Below, one piece after another: positions 44,656-54,480 of a stretch of 64,000 nucleotides of DNA. Below the pieces are notes generated by a model. The model was given only the letters and a program-made list of their open reading frames with translations, was not told the origin of the DNA and ran no database searches. The DNA lies in the NCBI RefSeq assembly GCF_916618915.1, contig NZ_CAKAKE010000001.1, forward strand, positions 2,277,001-2,341,000. The letters run 5' to 3'. The position numbers and the translations under genes are program-made. Numbering within the stretch: the stretch's first letter is position 1; the number at the start of each line of letters is the position of its first letter. The stretch is from Stenotrophomonas sp. Marseille-Q4652 (lineage in GTDB: Bacteria; Pseudomonadota; Gammaproteobacteria; Xanthomonadales; Xanthomonadaceae).

Positions 44656-45243
44656 TCAGGGAGCGGCGTGGCCGGCGTTGGTGGCCGCGGAAGCCGGCGC
44701 CAGCTGCAGCGACAGCGCATCGTTCTTGTAGAAGGTGTAGGACAGGGTGATCGTGTTCACGTCGGCCGGCAGGTCCGGATCGACGATGAAGCGCACAGGC
44801 ATCTCGCGTGTCTCCCCTGCCTGCAGGGTCTGCGCGGTGAAGCAGAAGCATTCGGTCTTGCTGAAGTAGCCCGAGGCCCGCGCCGGCGCCACCGACGGTA
44901 CCGCGCTGCCGACCAGCGCGCGCTGGCTGTCGTTGCGGGCGTAGTACAGCGCCTCGTTGAGCTCGCCGGGCACCACGTCCATGGTCAGCTGTTCGGGGTG
45001 GAACGCCCACGGAAGTTTCGAGTTCACCCCGCCATCGAACTCCACCCGCACCGTGCGCTTGCCGCTTGCCACGGCCGCTGCGGCCTGCGCCGGCCCGCGC
45101 TCCAGGCGGATGCCGAACACCTTCTCGCAGGCGATGCGGTACAGCGGCACCAGCGAGAAGGTCAGCAGGAACACGCCCACCACCACCGCGGCCATGCGAC
45201 CGAGGCCGGCCGTACGTCGCGCGGTGCCTGCCGGCGTGCTCAT
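44656..45243 (-). CDS. ctaG: Cytochrome c oxidase copper-assembly protein Cox11/CtaG
   Basis: 195 residues. N-terminal membrane anchor ([23 protein letters not shown]), then a periplasmic immunoglobulin-like domain with the copper-binding CFC in [13 protein letters not shown] and the conserved [11 protein letters not shown]. It delivers copper to the CuB site of subunit I. Start overlaps the stop of the upstream 44-codon gene (ATGA type). Confidence 0.93.
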   Translation of the reverse strand: MSTPAGTARRTAGLGRMAAVVVGVFLLTFSLVPLYRIACEKVFGIRLERGPAQAAAAVASGKRTVRVEFDGGVNSKLPWAFHPEQLTMDVVPGELNEALYYARNDSQRALVGSAVPSVAPARASGYFSKTECFCFTAQTLQAGETREMPVRFIVDPDLPADVNTITLSYTFYKNDALSLQLAPASAATNAGHAAP

Positions 45244-45374
45244 CGGCCGATCACCCCGGACAGGATGAAACCGAGGTAGACCACCAGCGCGATCGCGCCG
45301 GCCACCAGCGCGGTGCGCGAGGCGCGGCGGCGGCGCAGGGCCATGTCATCGAAGGGCGGGCGCGGTCCGGTCAT
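45240..45374 (-). CDS. 44-residue single-pass membrane protein in the oxidase operon
   Basis: Read directly between the subunit I and ctaG genes: ATG at 45374, stop at 45240-45242. Product [19 protein letters not shown], then a hydrophobic helix ending GVIGR. It starts ten bases after the subunit I stop, with a GAGG site, and its stop overlaps the ctaG ATG. Arg-rich cytoplasmic stretch before the helix predicts N-in orientation. Its placement between ctaD and ctaG and strict coupling suggest a small assembly factor. Confidence 0.8.
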   Translation of the reverse strand: MTGPRPPFDDMALRRRRASRTALVAGAIALVVYLGFILSGVIGR

Positions 45375-45384
45375 GCGCGGCGCC

Positions 45385-46995
45385 TCAGTGGGTGATGTCG
45401 TCATGGGCCAGGTCGCCCGGGCGGATCACCGGCGGCACGGTGAAGGTATGGGCCGGGGCAGGCGACGGGATGGTCCACTCCAGACCCCTGGCGCCTTCCC
45501 AGGCGCGGTCCGGTGCATCGGCGGGTTTGCGCAGCGAGGCCAGCAGCACCGCGGCCATCATGAACGGCGTGGCGAACATGCCGAACGCGCCAATCGAGCT
45601 GATCAGGTTCCAGTCGGCAAACACCGGGTTGTAGTCCGGGATACGGCGCGGCATGCCGGCCAGGCCGAGGAAGTGCTGCGGGAAGAACAGCAGGTTGACG
45701 AACACCATCGTCCACCAGAAGTGGAACTTGGCCCAGAACTCGTTGTACATGCGCCCGGTGAACTTGGGCCACCAGTAGTAGACCGCCGCGATCAGCGCCA
45801 GCACCGCGCCGGTGACCAGCACGTAGTGGAAGTGCGCCACCACGAAGTAGGTGTCGTGGTACTGGAAGTCGGCCGGCACGATGGCCAGCATCAGGCCGGA
45901 GAAGCCGCCGATGGTGAACAGGATGACGAAGGCGATCGAGAAGAGCATCGGAGCCTCGAACGTCAGCGAGCCGCGCCACATCGTCGATACCCAGTTGAAC
46001 ACCTTCACCCCGGTCGGGATCGAGATCAGCATCGTGGCGAACATGAAGTAGATCTCGCCGCCCAGCGGCATGCCCACGGTGAACATGTGGTGGGCCCAGA
46101 CGATGAAGCTCAGGAAGGCGATCGCCGCGGTCGCGTAGACCATGGCCTGGTAGCCGAACAGCGGCTTGCGGCTGAAGGTCGGGATGATCTCGCTGACCAC
46201 GCCGAAGGCGGGCAGGATCATGATGTAGACCTCGGGATGGCCGAAGAACCAGAAGATGTGCTGGTACATCACCGGGTCGCCGCCACCGGCGGCATTGAAG
46301 AAGCTGGTGGCGAAGAACTTGTCGGTCAGCAGCATCGTCACCGCACCGGCCAGCACCGGCATCACCGCGATCAGCAGGAAGGCGGTGATCAGCCAGGTCC
46401 AGCAGAAGATCGGCATCTTCAGCAGGTCGATGCCCGGGGCGCGCATGTTGAGCACGGTGGCGATGATGTTGATCGCGCCCATGATCGAGCTGATGCCGGC
46501 CACATGGATGGCGAAGATGGTGAAGGCCACGTTGTAGCCGCCCTGCAGCGACAGCGGCGGATACAGCGTCCAGCCGCCGGCCGGTGCGCCGCCGGGCAGG
46601 AACAGGGTCAGCAGCAGCATGGTGAAGGCCACCGGCAGCAGCCAGAACGACCAGTTGTTCATGCGCGGCAGGGCCATGTCCGGCGCGCCGATCTGCAGCG
46701 GGATCATCCAGTTGGCCAGGCCGACGAAGGCCGGCATCACGCCGCCGAAGATCATCACCAGCGCGTGCACGGTGGTCATCTGGTTGAAGAATTCGGGACT
46801 GACGAACTGCAGGCCCGGCTGTGCCAGCTCGGCACGGATGACCACGCTCATCGCCGCGCCGATGATGAACATCACGAAGGAGAACAGCAGGTACAGCGTG
46901 CCGATGTCCTTGTGGTTGGTCGAGAAGAACCAACGCTCGACGAAGCCCTGCTTGTGGCCGTGATGATCGGAGTGTTCGACTGCGGAATGGGACAT
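45385..46995 (-). CDS. ctaD: Cytochrome c oxidase subunit I
   Basis: 536 residues with an AGAGGTG site. Twelve membrane segments. Binuclear-centre residues are present: FWFFGHPEVYIMILP (CuB His and the His-Tyr cross-link), VWAHHMFTVG (two CuB His), VVAHFHYVLV (haem a and a3 His). The K- and D-pathway regions are of the A-type aa3 family. It reduces O2 to water and pumps protons. Core of the DUF2244-ctaC-ctaD-small-ctaG-ctaE operon. Confidence 0.97.
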   Translation of the reverse strand: MSHSAVEHSDHHGHKQGFVERWFFSTNHKDIGTLYLLFSFVMFIIGAAMSVVIRAELAQPGLQFVSPEFFNQMTTVHALVMIFGGVMPAFVGLANWMIPLQIGAPDMALPRMNNWSFWLLPVAFTMLLLTLFLPGGAPAGGWTLYPPLSLQGGYNVAFTIFAIHVAGISSIMGAINIIATVLNMRAPGIDLLKMPIFCWTWLITAFLLIAVMPVLAGAVTMLLTDKFFATSFFNAAGGGDPVMYQHIFWFFGHPEVYIMILPAFGVVSEIIPTFSRKPLFGYQAMVYATAAIAFLSFIVWAHHMFTVGMPLGGEIYFMFATMLISIPTGVKVFNWVSTMWRGSLTFEAPMLFSIAFVILFTIGGFSGLMLAIVPADFQYHDTYFVVAHFHYVLVTGAVLALIAAVYYWWPKFTGRMYNEFWAKFHFWWTMVFVNLLFFPQHFLGLAGMPRRIPDYNPVFADWNLISSIGAFGMFATPFMMAAVLLASLRKPADAPDRAWEGARGLEWTIPSPAPAHTFTVPPVIRPGDLAHDDITH

Positions 46996-47051
46996 CGCAA
47001 CTACACCTCTTTATCGATTTTTCGTGCCGCACCATCCGGTGCGGATGCACA

Positions 47052-47972
47052 TCAGGCGTCGGTCGAGCCGGCGGCAGCGCCGGCCCCGGGGGCAGGTTCG
47101 GCGTCGGGGCTGGGTTCCGCTGCCGGTTCGGCCGCGGGCTCGGCCGATGCCGGCTTGCGCGCGGCCAGCCAGCGCTGGAATTCGTCCTTGGGCAGGGCCT
47201 CGACCACGATCGGCATGAAGGCGTGGTCCTTGCCGCACAGCTCGGCGCACTGGCCGCGGTAGACGCCCGGGACCTCGATGCTGGTCCAGGCCTCGTTGAT
47301 GATCCCGGGGATGGCGTCCTGCTTCCAGCCCAGCGCCGGCACCCACCAGGCGTGGATCACGTCATCGGAGGTGATGACGAAACGCACCTTGGTATCGACC
47401 GGCAGCACCAGGCGGTTGTCCACGTCGAGCAGGTAATGCGGATGGGAATCCAGCGTCGGCCGCTCGCCACTCTGGCGCATGCGGTCGGACTCGCGGTCCA
47501 GGCGACTGGTGAACTGAACGCCCTCGCCCAGGTACTCGTACTTCCACATCCACTGGTAGCCGGTGACCTTGATGGTCATCTCCGCATCGCGGGTGTCGTA
47601 CATGGCGATCAGCTTGGCCGTGGCCGGCCACGCCATCACGATCAGGATCAGCACCGGGATCACGGTCCAGATCACTTCGGCCTTGGTGTTGTGGCTGAAG
47701 GTGGCGGCGACCGCGCCCTTGGACTTGCGGAACTTCACGACCGCCACCGCGATCGCGCCGAACACCAGCAGGCCGATCACCACGCAGACCCACAGCGCGA
47801 CCATGTGTGCTTCCCAGGCCATGCGTGCGGTCTGGGTGACGCCGCGCCCCATGTTCAACTGCCATGCCTTGGGATCAGCCGCCTGGGCCCACGCCATCGG
47901 CGTTGCCAACATGGTCGATACCAGCATCCCCAACGAACCGAACTTCCTACCCCAGCTGCTGCTTTGCTTCAT
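47052..47972 (-). CDS. ctaC: Cytochrome c oxidase subunit II
   Basis: 306 residues with signal peptide (TPMAWAQA). Two membrane segments, then a cupredoxin domain with the aromatic patch GYQWMWKYEY and the CuA motif CAELCGKDHAFMP (Cys-x3-Cys-x3-His-x2-Met). It accepts electrons from cytochrome c. The C-terminal 30 residues are an Ala/Glu/Pro-rich tail, not a haem c domain. 56 bp upstream of subunit I and 17 bp downstream of the DUF2244 gene. Confidence 0.95.
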   Translation of the reverse strand: MKQSSSWGRKFGSLGMLVSTMLATPMAWAQAADPKAWQLNMGRGVTQTARMAWEAHMVALWVCVVIGLLVFGAIAVAVVKFRKSKGAVAATFSHNTKAEVIWTVIPVLILIVMAWPATAKLIAMYDTRDAEMTIKVTGYQWMWKYEYLGEGVQFTSRLDRESDRMRQSGERPTLDSHPHYLLDVDNRLVLPVDTKVRFVITSDDVIHAWWVPALGWKQDAIPGIINEAWTSIEVPGVYRGQCAELCGKDHAFMPIVVEALPKDEFQRWLAARKPASAEPAAEPAAEPSPDAEPAPGAGAAAGSTDA

Positions 47973-47989
47973 TTCCTAGACCCTTGGCG

Positions 47990-48463
47990 TCATCGGTGGC
48001 AGCCATTGCTGGCTGCAAGCAAGCTTTCCAGAGTCCGCGCCAGTTGCTGGCGTTCGGCTGGCGCGAGGAAGCTCCCCACCTCCACCTGCCGCCCGCTGGA
48101 TACCAGTCGGACCGTCTCGTCCCCGGTGACCAGGCGCACCCAGTAAGGGTGTGCGCGGAACGCCGGGGGCTGGCCGTGTGCGAGGGTGACTTCCACGCAG
48201 TCGGGCCCTACCCGGATCTCTTCCCTGCGTTCGCCGCTGCGCCAGGTACAGCGCAGCGCGGCGGCCACAAGAAAGCTGTGCAGCAGCGCGAAGAGCGGAG
48301 CGAAGACGTTTCCGGAAAGCCACCCCAGGCCAGCCGTGAACCACATCGCACCCGCCAGTGCGGCGAACAACAGGACGAACTGCCGGGCTGACAGCGCCCG
48401 TGGGGGACGCAGCCGCAGCCGCGCACCTGACCCATCCGGAAACAACCGAAGCATCTCGATCAT
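47990..48463 (-). CDS. DUF2244 membrane protein
   Basis: 157 residues. Two hydrophobic helices near residues 28-68 (LSARQFVLLFAALAGAMWF, then a second segment up to LVAAALRC), then a soluble beta-rich part with REEIRVGPDCVEVTL and VGSFLAPAERQQLARTLESLL. This is the complete DUF2244 pattern. Members lie next to cox operons, as here, and are presumed to help oxidase assembly. It is the first gene of this operon. Confidence 0.85.
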   Translation of the reverse strand: MIEMLRLFPDGSGARLRLRPPRALSARQFVLLFAALAGAMWFTAGLGWLSGNVFAPLFALLHSFLVAAALRCTWRSGERREEIRVGPDCVEVTLAHGQPPAFRAHPYWVRLVTGDETVRLVSSGRQVEVGSFLAPAERQQLARTLESLLAASNGCHR

Positions 48464-48711
48464 GTCGCAACCGCGTTCATGCCGCGGGAAACGCGATCGA
48501 TGGTAGCCCCGGTCACCGACCCCGGCAAGCTCCGGTTCATGCAGAAAAAATGCTGCGATGCACCAAGCGGTTCGCTGCTTTCTTCAATCATCATGACGAA
48601 TCCGGCACAAAGTCACGGCGCAACCGAAATGGCTGGGTTCTGCGCTGCTTTCCAGTGGTTTTGACCGCCCAGAAAGACCAGGAAAATCGCTTTCGGAGCC
48701 AGCGATCCGAC

Positions 48712-48717
48712 TAAAAT
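48712..48717 (+). promoter_or_regulatory. Possible -10 element of putA
   Basis: TAAAAT, 26 bases before the putA ATG, in an AT-richer segment of a 280-bp divergent gap. No good -35 is visible at the right spacing. Confidence 0.3.
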
Positions 48718-48743
48718 GGCCAAGTTTCCATCCGGCCCTGCGC

Positions 48744-51700
48744 ATGAACGCACATCCTTCTCCAGCCCCTGCCACGCATGTGTCAGGCAACGACACTGCC
48801 GCGTTGCTTGCGCGTGATCTTCCGCCTGTTCCAGGCGCATTCCGCCAGGCCATCACCGATGCCTGGCTGAAGGACGAAACCAACCACGTGCGCGAACTGC
48901 TCGAGCAGGCGCGCCTGCCAGCCGACCAGCAGGCGCAGGTGCAGGCCACTGCCGCCGACCTGGTGCAGCGGGTGCGCGCCCGCGCGAAGAACCAGGGCGC
49001 GATCGAGGCGTTCATGCGCCAGTACGACCTTGGCAGCGAGGAAGGCGTGCTGCTGATGTGCGTGGCCGAGGCGCTGCTGCGCATTCCCGACCAGGAAACT
49101 GCCGACAAGCTGATCCGGGACAAGCTCGGCGACGCCGACTGGAAGAAGCACATGGGCCAGTCCGAATCGGTGCTGGTCAACGCCTCGACCTGGGGCCTGA
49201 TGCTGACCGGCCACCTGGTCGACCTGGCCGATGCCACCAAGCGCGACGTGCATGGCGCGTTCAAACGCCTGATCGGCCGCGTCGGCGAGCCGGTGGTGCG
49301 CCTGGCCGTACGCCAGGCGATGAAGATCATGGGCCACCAGTTCGTCATGGGCCGCACCATCGACGAGGCGCTGGCACGCTCGCACAAGGGCGACAACGCC
49401 AACTACCGCTATTCGTTCGACATGCTCGGCGAAGGCGCGCTGACGATGAAGGACGCGCAACGCTACCTGGAGGATTACCGGCGCGCGATCCGCACCATTG
49501 GCAAGGACAACCTTGCCCATGGCGGCGGCGAAGGCGGCGACGTCACCACCGCGCACGGCATCTCGATCAAGCTGTCGGCGCTGTACCCGCGCTACGAGCA
49601 CGCCCAGCGCAAGCGCGTGATGCGCGACCTGGTGCCCGGCGTGCTCGAGCTGGCGCAGCTGGCAAAGTCCTATGGCATCGGCTGCACCGTCGACGCCGAG
49701 GAAGCCGATCGCCTGGAACTGTCGCTGGACATCATCGAGGCGGTGGTGACCGATCCTTCGCTTGAGGGCTGGGAAGGCTTCGGCGTGGTCGTGCAGGCCT
49801 ACCAGAAGCGTACCCCGTACACGATCGACTACCTGGCCGACCTGGCCCGCCGCATCGGCCGCAAGCTGCAGGTGCGCCTGGTCAAGGGCGCGTACTGGGA
49901 CGCGGAGATCAAGCGCGCGCAGATCGAGGGCCTGCCGGGCTACCCGGTGTTCACCCGCAAGCAGAACACCGACGTGTCCTACCTGGCCTGCGCCAGGCGC
50001 CTGTTCGGCCACGCCGACGTGTTGTACCCGATGTTCGCCACCCACAACGCGGCCACCATCGCCGCGGTCCGGCAGATCGCGTGCGGCCGCACCTACGAGC
50101 ACCAGAAGCTGCACGGCATGGGCGATGACCTGTATGCCGAGGTGATCCCCGCCGACCGACTGGGCGTGCCGTGCCGCGTGTACGCGCCGGTCGGCTCGCA
50201 CGAGGACCTGCTGCCCTACCTGGTGCGCCGCCTGCTGGAAAACGGCGCCAACTCCAGTTTCGTCAACCGGATCACCGACGAGGACGTGTCCATTGACGAG
50301 CTGATTCGCGATCCGGTCGAAGCCGTGTCCTCGTTCGCCTCCATCCCGCATCCCAAGATCCCGCTGCCGGTCGACCTGCTGCGCAGCCAGAACCATGACA
50401 GGAACAATTCCATGGGCGTGAACCTCGCCAACGACAACGCGCTGCGCGACCTCGCCGGCCAGCTCCATGCCGCCCTCGCCGCCGCCGGCCCCGATGGCTG
50501 GCAGGCCGCACCGCTGGTACCCGGTGCCAGCGCCACCGGCGCGAAGACCGCGGTGACCAACCCGGCCGACCGACGCCAGGTAGTGGGCCACTGGCAGGCC
50601 GCGGACAGCGCCACCGTGGAGAAGGCGCTGGCCAATGCCGTGGCCGCGCATCCGGGCTGGAACCGCACCCCGGCCGCCAGCCGGGCCGCGATCCTGGAGA
50701 ACGCCGCCGACCTGCTGGAAGCACGCATTGCCACCTTCATGGCGCTGTGCGTCAAGGAAGCCGGCAAGAGCCTGCCCGACAGCGTGGCCGAGGTGCGCGA
50801 GGCCGTCGACTTCCTGCGCTACTACGCCAAGCTGGCGCGAGAGCAGTTCGGCCACGCCGAAAAGCTGCCCAGCCCGACCGGTGAGTCCAACGAGCTGCAG
50901 CTGCATGGCCGCGGCGTGTTCGTGTGCATCAGCCCGTGGAACTTCCCGCTGGCGATCTTCCTGGGCCAGGTGGCCGCGGCGCTGGCCGCCGGCAACAGCG
51001 TGATCGCCAAGCCGGCAGAACAGACCAACCTGGTCGGTGCCGCCGCGGTGAAGCTGCTGCACGAAGCCGGCATCCCCGAAGCGGTGCTGCAGTTCCTGCC
51101 CGGCGACGGCGCCACCGTCGGCGCGGCCCTGACCGCCGATGCGCGCGTGGCCGGCGTGGCCTTCACCGGCTCCACCGAGACCGCACGTGCGATCAACCGC
51201 GCGATGGCCGCGCGTGATGCCGCCATCGGCGTGCTCATCGCCGAGACCGGTGGCCAGAACGCCTTCATCGCCGACTCCTCGGCCCTGCCCGAGCAGCTGG
51301 TCAAGGACGCGATCGGCTCGGCCTTCACCTCGGCCGGCCAGCGCTGCTCGGCCGCACGCGTGCTGTTCGTGCAGGACGACATCGCCGACAAGGTGATGGG
51401 CATGCTGGCTGGCGCCATGGCCGAGCTGAAGGTCGGCAACCCGGGCGAGCTGTCCACCGACGTCGGCCCGGTGATCGACGCCGATGCGCTGAAGATCCTC
51501 GAGGAGCACGCCGCGCGCATGGACCGCGAGGCGCGCCTGATCGCCGTCGCGCCGATGTTGGAGGACACCGCCCACGGCACGTTCTTCGCCCCGCGCGCCT
51601 ACGAGCTGAAGGAGCTGGACCAGTTGCAGCGCGAGGTGTTCGGGCCGGTGCTGCACGTTATCCGCTGGAAGGCCGACCAGCTCGATGCGGTGATCGACCA

Positions 51701-51983
51701 GATCAACGCCACCGGCTACGGCCTGACCCTGGGCGTGCACTCGCGCATCGACGAGACCGTCGAGCGCGTCGCCTCGCGGGTCAACGTCGGCAACGTCTAC
51801 GTCAACCGCAACCAGATCGGCGCGGTGGTGGGCGTGCAGCCGTTCGGTGGCCAGGGTCTGTCCGGTACCGGTCCCAAGGCCGGCGGCCCGCACTACCTGC
51901 TGCGCTTTGCCACCGAGAAGACGGTGACGGTGAACACCACCGCCGCCGGCGGCAACGCGTCGCTGCTGACGCTGGGCGACTGA
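48744..51983 (+). CDS. putA: Bifunctional proline dehydrogenase / P5C dehydrogenase PutA
   Basis: 1079 residues. The N-terminal arm and PRODH barrel (about 130-490) include the FAD-site YSFDMLGEGALT, VDAEEADRLELSLDIIE, RLVKGAYWD and YAPVGSHEDLLPYLVRRLLENGANSSFVNR, the last split by the substrate arginines. The aldehyde dehydrogenase domain (about 560-1050) has SPWNFPLAIF, FTGSTETARAI, catalytic Glu in ETGGQNAF and Cys in GQRCSAARV. It oxidises proline to glutamate, channelling the intermediate. There is no N-terminal ribbon-helix-helix domain, so it is not a self-regulating PutA. Strong terminator follows. Confidence 0.95.
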   Translation: MNAHPSPAPATHVSGNDTAALLARDLPPVPGAFRQAITDAWLKDETNHVRELLEQARLPADQQAQVQATAADLVQRVRARAKNQGAIEAFMRQYDLGSEEGVLLMCVAEALLRIPDQETADKLIRDKLGDADWKKHMGQSESVLVNASTWGLMLTGHLVDLADATKRDVHGAFKRLIGRVGEPVVRLAVRQAMKIMGHQFVMGRTIDEALARSHKGDNANYRYSFDMLGEGALTMKDAQRYLEDYRRAIRTIGKDNLAHGGGEGGDVTTAHGISIKLSALYPRYEHAQRKRVMRDLVPGVLELAQLAKSYGIGCTVDAEEADRLELSLDIIEAVVTDPSLEGWEGFGVVVQAYQKRTPYTIDYLADLARRIGRKLQVRLVKGAYWDAEIKRAQIEGLPGYPVFTRKQNTDVSYLACARRLFGHADVLYPMFATHNAATIAAVRQIACGRTYEHQKLHGMGDDLYAEVIPADRLGVPCRVYAPVGSHEDLLPYLVRRLLENGANSSFVNRITDEDVSIDELIRDPVEAVSSFASIPHPKIPLPVDLLRSQNHDRNNSMGVNLANDNALRDLAGQLHAALAAAGPDGWQAAPLVPGASATGAKTAVTNPADRRQVVGHWQAADSATVEKALANAVAAHPGWNRTPAASRAAILENAADLLEARIATFMALCVKEAGKSLPDSVAEVREAVDFLRYYAKLAREQFGHAEKLPSPTGESNELQLHGRGVFVCISPWNFPLAIFLGQVAAALAAGNSVIAKPAEQTNLVGAAAVKLLHEAGIPEAVLQFLPGDGATVGAALTADARVAGVAFTGSTETARAINRAMAARDAAIGVLIAETGGQNAFIADSSALPEQLVKDAIGSAFTSAGQRCSAARVLFVQDDIADKVMGMLAGAMAELKVGNPGELSTDVGPVIDADALKILEEHAARMDREARLIAVAPMLEDTAHGTFFAPRAYELKELDQLQREVFGPVLHVIRWKADQLDAVIDQINATGYGLTLGVHSRIDETVERVASRVNVGNVYVNRNQIGAVVGVQPFGGQGLSGTGPKAGGPHYLLRFATEKTVTVNTTAAGGNASLLTLGD

Positions 51984-52007
51984 GGAAAACCGGTACCCAG
52001 TGATGCA

Positions 52008-52033
52008 AAAAACCCCGCGAAAGCGGGGTTTTT
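52008..52033 (+). terminator. putA terminator
   Basis: 11-bp stem AAAAACCCCGC/GCGGGGTTTTT with GAAA loop; T-run included, 25 bases past putA. Confidence 0.9.
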
Positions 52034-52061
52034 CATGTCTGCGCAGCCTTGGCCACAGGCC

Positions 52062-52089
52062 AAAAAAGAACCCCGCCGGAGCGGGGTTC
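52062..52089 (-). terminator. fadL-like gene terminator
   Basis: GAACCCCGC/GCGGGGTTC stem with a CGGA loop; followed on the minus strand by six Ts. Tandem with the putA terminator, facing the opposite way. Confidence 0.85.
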
Positions 52090-52113
52090 CCTTGCAGCTC
52101 ATGGAGCGTTCGA

Positions 52114-53547
52114 TCAGAACTTGTAGTTGATCGAGGCAGCCAGGATGTCGCCGCCCACGTCGTACTTGCCCTGCAGCACGTTGCCGGTGGCGCTGGTGAC
52201 GTTGATCGCCGGCGAGTTGGTGAACAGGTGGGTGTAGCCGAAGTTGAACTCGGTCTGCTCCGACGGGGTCCAGCCCAGGCCAATCGAGACCCACTTGCGG
52301 GTCACGTCCGGCACGCGCACGTCGCGGTGGGCGTAGCTGGTCGGGGACTCGTCATAGGCCAGGCCGCCACGCAGGGTGACGGTGTCGCTCAGCTTGTACT
52401 CGGTACCGATCGAACCGTAGGTGGTGTCGTCGTACTGGAACGACAGCACGCTGTCCGGCTGGTTGGAGGCGAAGTCCACGGTCACCTGGTCGAACGCGCT
52501 CTTCCACGCGGTGCGGCTGACGTCGGCCATCACGGTCCAGCGGTCATTGACGCGGTGGGTGACCGAGATGGTGGCCGAGGCCGGCAGGGTCAGGGTGGCC
52601 TTGCCGCTGCTGTCGGTGAACAGGCCGCTGGCCGGCTGGCCCAGGGCCACGCCGACGTTGGCCGGCACGGTGAAGTCACCGGTGCCGCCGGTGATCTTGT
52701 GCTTGACCTTGGAGCGGTAGCTGATGGCGATGTTGGTGTCTTCGCTCGGGCTCAGGGTCGTGCCCAGGGTGTAGCCGATGGCGTTGTTGTCGCCTTCGAT
52801 GGTCACGAAACCATCAGCGCTGCCCGGGTAGAAGCCCTGGCCAGCGGCGGCCATGGCAGCCTGGTTGGCGATCGCGGCCAGCTGGGCCGGATTGGTGATG
52901 CCGGCGGCCTGGGCCTGGGCAACGGCGCGCTGCTGGGCCTGGCCATTGATCACCGAGCCCATGTCCAGGGCGTTGGAGATCTCCATGGTCAGGTGCTCGA
53001 CGAACACCGAGGCGCCGAAGGACACGTACGGGTTGACGTCATACGAGAACGAGGCACCCAGGTCGATGGCCTTCAGGTCGGTGGTGACGCCGTGGTAGCG
53101 GCCCACCCAGTCGTTGTCGTATTCGGTCTTGAAGCCGAACGGCACGCTCAGGGACATGCCGAAGTGCATGTTGTCATCGCCCAGCGGCATGTAGAAGTAC
53201 GCAGCCGGGACCGGCGCGATCATGCCGGCGTCGCCACCGTTGCCACCGGACACCGGGGTGCCGTTGGAGTTGCGGGCGCCGTACTTCTCGAAATCGGCCG
53301 AGAAGCTGATGGCGCTCAGGTCGGCCTGGAACTGGCGACCTTCGAGCAGGCGCATCGAGGCCGGGTTGGTCGCGACGACCGAGGCATCGCCCCAGGCGCT
53401 GGTGGAACCAGCGAACGCGCGGCCGAGGCCCTTGGCGGAATTTTCCTTCAGCTGGAAGGCAGCAGCGCTGGCGTCGCCAACAGCCAGGACACCGGCAATA
53501 CCCACGGCCAGGGCGGTGACGCGGGCGATATTGGAAGCGATGGACAT
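52114..53547 (-). CDS. FadL/OmpP1 family outer-membrane transporter
   Basis: 477 residues from ATG 53547, with GGAG 14 bases upstream. Signal peptide cut near DASAA. The mature N terminus has the FadL hatch signature AAFQLKENSAKGLGRAFAG..WGDASVVATNPASM, including the NPA triad. A 14-strand barrel follows, ending in a terminal Phe (SINYKF), needed for outer-membrane insertion. It takes up long-chain fatty acids or other hydrophobic compounds. Confidence 0.9.
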   Translation of the reverse strand: MSIASNIARVTALAVGIAGVLAVGDASAAAFQLKENSAKGLGRAFAGSTSAWGDASVVATNPASMRLLEGRQFQADLSAISFSADFEKYGARNSNGTPVSGGNGGDAGMIAPVPAAYFYMPLGDDNMHFGMSLSVPFGFKTEYDNDWVGRYHGVTTDLKAIDLGASFSYDVNPYVSFGASVFVEHLTMEISNALDMGSVINGQAQQRAVAQAQAAGITNPAQLAAIANQAAMAAAGQGFYPGSADGFVTIEGDNNAIGYTLGTTLSPSEDTNIAISYRSKVKHKITGGTGDFTVPANVGVALGQPASGLFTDSSGKATLTLPASATISVTHRVNDRWTVMADVSRTAWKSAFDQVTVDFASNQPDSVLSFQYDDTTYGSIGTEYKLSDTVTLRGGLAYDESPTSYAHRDVRVPDVTRKWVSIGLGWTPSEQTEFNFGYTHLFTNSPAINVTSATGNVLQGKYDVGGDILAASINYKF

Positions 53548-53764
53548 ATGTTTTTTCTCTCCGGAAAACGGTGATGGTTCGTCTTTTGCGCGCCTGCGTC
53601 CCACCCTCGCGTACGACGGATGGAACGCGCCGGAGTCCCCTCCCGACATACGACGCCGTATGCAGTATACCCAGCACCGTTAACTAAACAATAACGACGA
53701 AAGGGTAAGGAACGGGCCGGATTGTGGACGGTTCCGGGCAGCCCCGGGGTACGCTTCCCACCCC

Positions 53765-54457
53765 ATGTTCATCTCCATTCCGACCCGCAGGAAGCCGGCG
53801 CTGCGCTGGGCCGCCCCGCTGCTCTTCCTGGCCATCTGGATCGCGTTCCTGTGGTCCCTGTCGCGGCCGGACGAGGCGCGCGGGGTGCTGTGGATGGACT
53901 GGGGCGCCCTCTCCACCGGCCTGGACCACCCCCGCGACTGGTGGGCGGCGCTGCGCGATGGCAGCGTGCTGCGGTTGTTCACCGCGCTGTTCCTGCACGC
54001 GGACTGGTCGCACCTGCTGGGCAACCTGGTGTTCCTGCTGATCTTCGGCCTGCCGGCCGAACGGGTGCTCGGGCCGTGGCGGCTTCTGCTCCTGTTCCTG
54101 GTCGGCGGCGCGGTAGCCAACCTGGTCGCGCTCTACATGATGGGCACCCCGGGCCGGGTGATCATCGGCGCCAGTGGCGCGGTGTCGGCGCTGATCGGCA
54201 CCTACCTGGCGCTGTTCCCGGGCGCGCGGCTGGGCGTGGTGCTGCCGCTGGGGCTGTTCCTGGAATTCATCCGCGCCCCGGCCTACCTGCTGATCGGTGT
54301 GTGGGCGGGCCTGCAGGTGGTGTTCGCCTACATCGGCCCGAGCTTCGGCAAGGTCGCCTGGGCCGCGCACGTGGCCGGCTTCGTGTTCGGCGTGGCCTAC
54401 GGGCTGTACGTGCGCGCGGCCATTGCCCGCCGGTTGCGCAAGCGCCACGGTTTCTGA
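53765..54457 (+). CDS. Rhomboid family intramembrane serine protease
   Basis: 230 residues with six membrane segments. The TM2 region has H78 and H83 with N87 in FLHADWSHLLGNLVF. The catalytic Ser137 is in IIGASGAVSAL, and the His202 base in AHVAGFVFG, so the dyad is intact. It cleaves membrane-protein segments in the inner membrane; the substrate is unknown. Single gene divergent from the fadL-like gene. Confidence 0.9.
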   Translation: MFISIPTRRKPALRWAAPLLFLAIWIAFLWSLSRPDEARGVLWMDWGALSTGLDHPRDWWAALRDGSVLRLFTALFLHADWSHLLGNLVFLLIFGLPAERVLGPWRLLLLFLVGGAVANLVALYMMGTPGRVIIGASGAVSALIGTYLALFPGARLGVVLPLGLFLEFIRAPAYLLIGVWAGLQVVFAYIGPSFGKVAWAAHVAGFVFGVAYGLYVRAAIARRLRKRHGF

Positions 54458-54480
54458 GCCGTGGGCGGCCTTGCCCGGGT

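Noticed and set aside
48744..49100. N-terminal ribbon-helix-helix DNA-binding domain in PutA
   Set aside because: The N terminus goes straight into the helical arm of the dehydrogenase; no short beta strand plus two-helix motif is seen, and total length fits the bifunctional form.
48783..52283. Open frame of 1166 codons on the minus strand opposite putA
   Set aside because: It is the antisense shadow of putA in GC-rich DNA: composition is Ala/Gly/Val/His-rich without domains, and it runs through the terminators and into the fadL-like gene.
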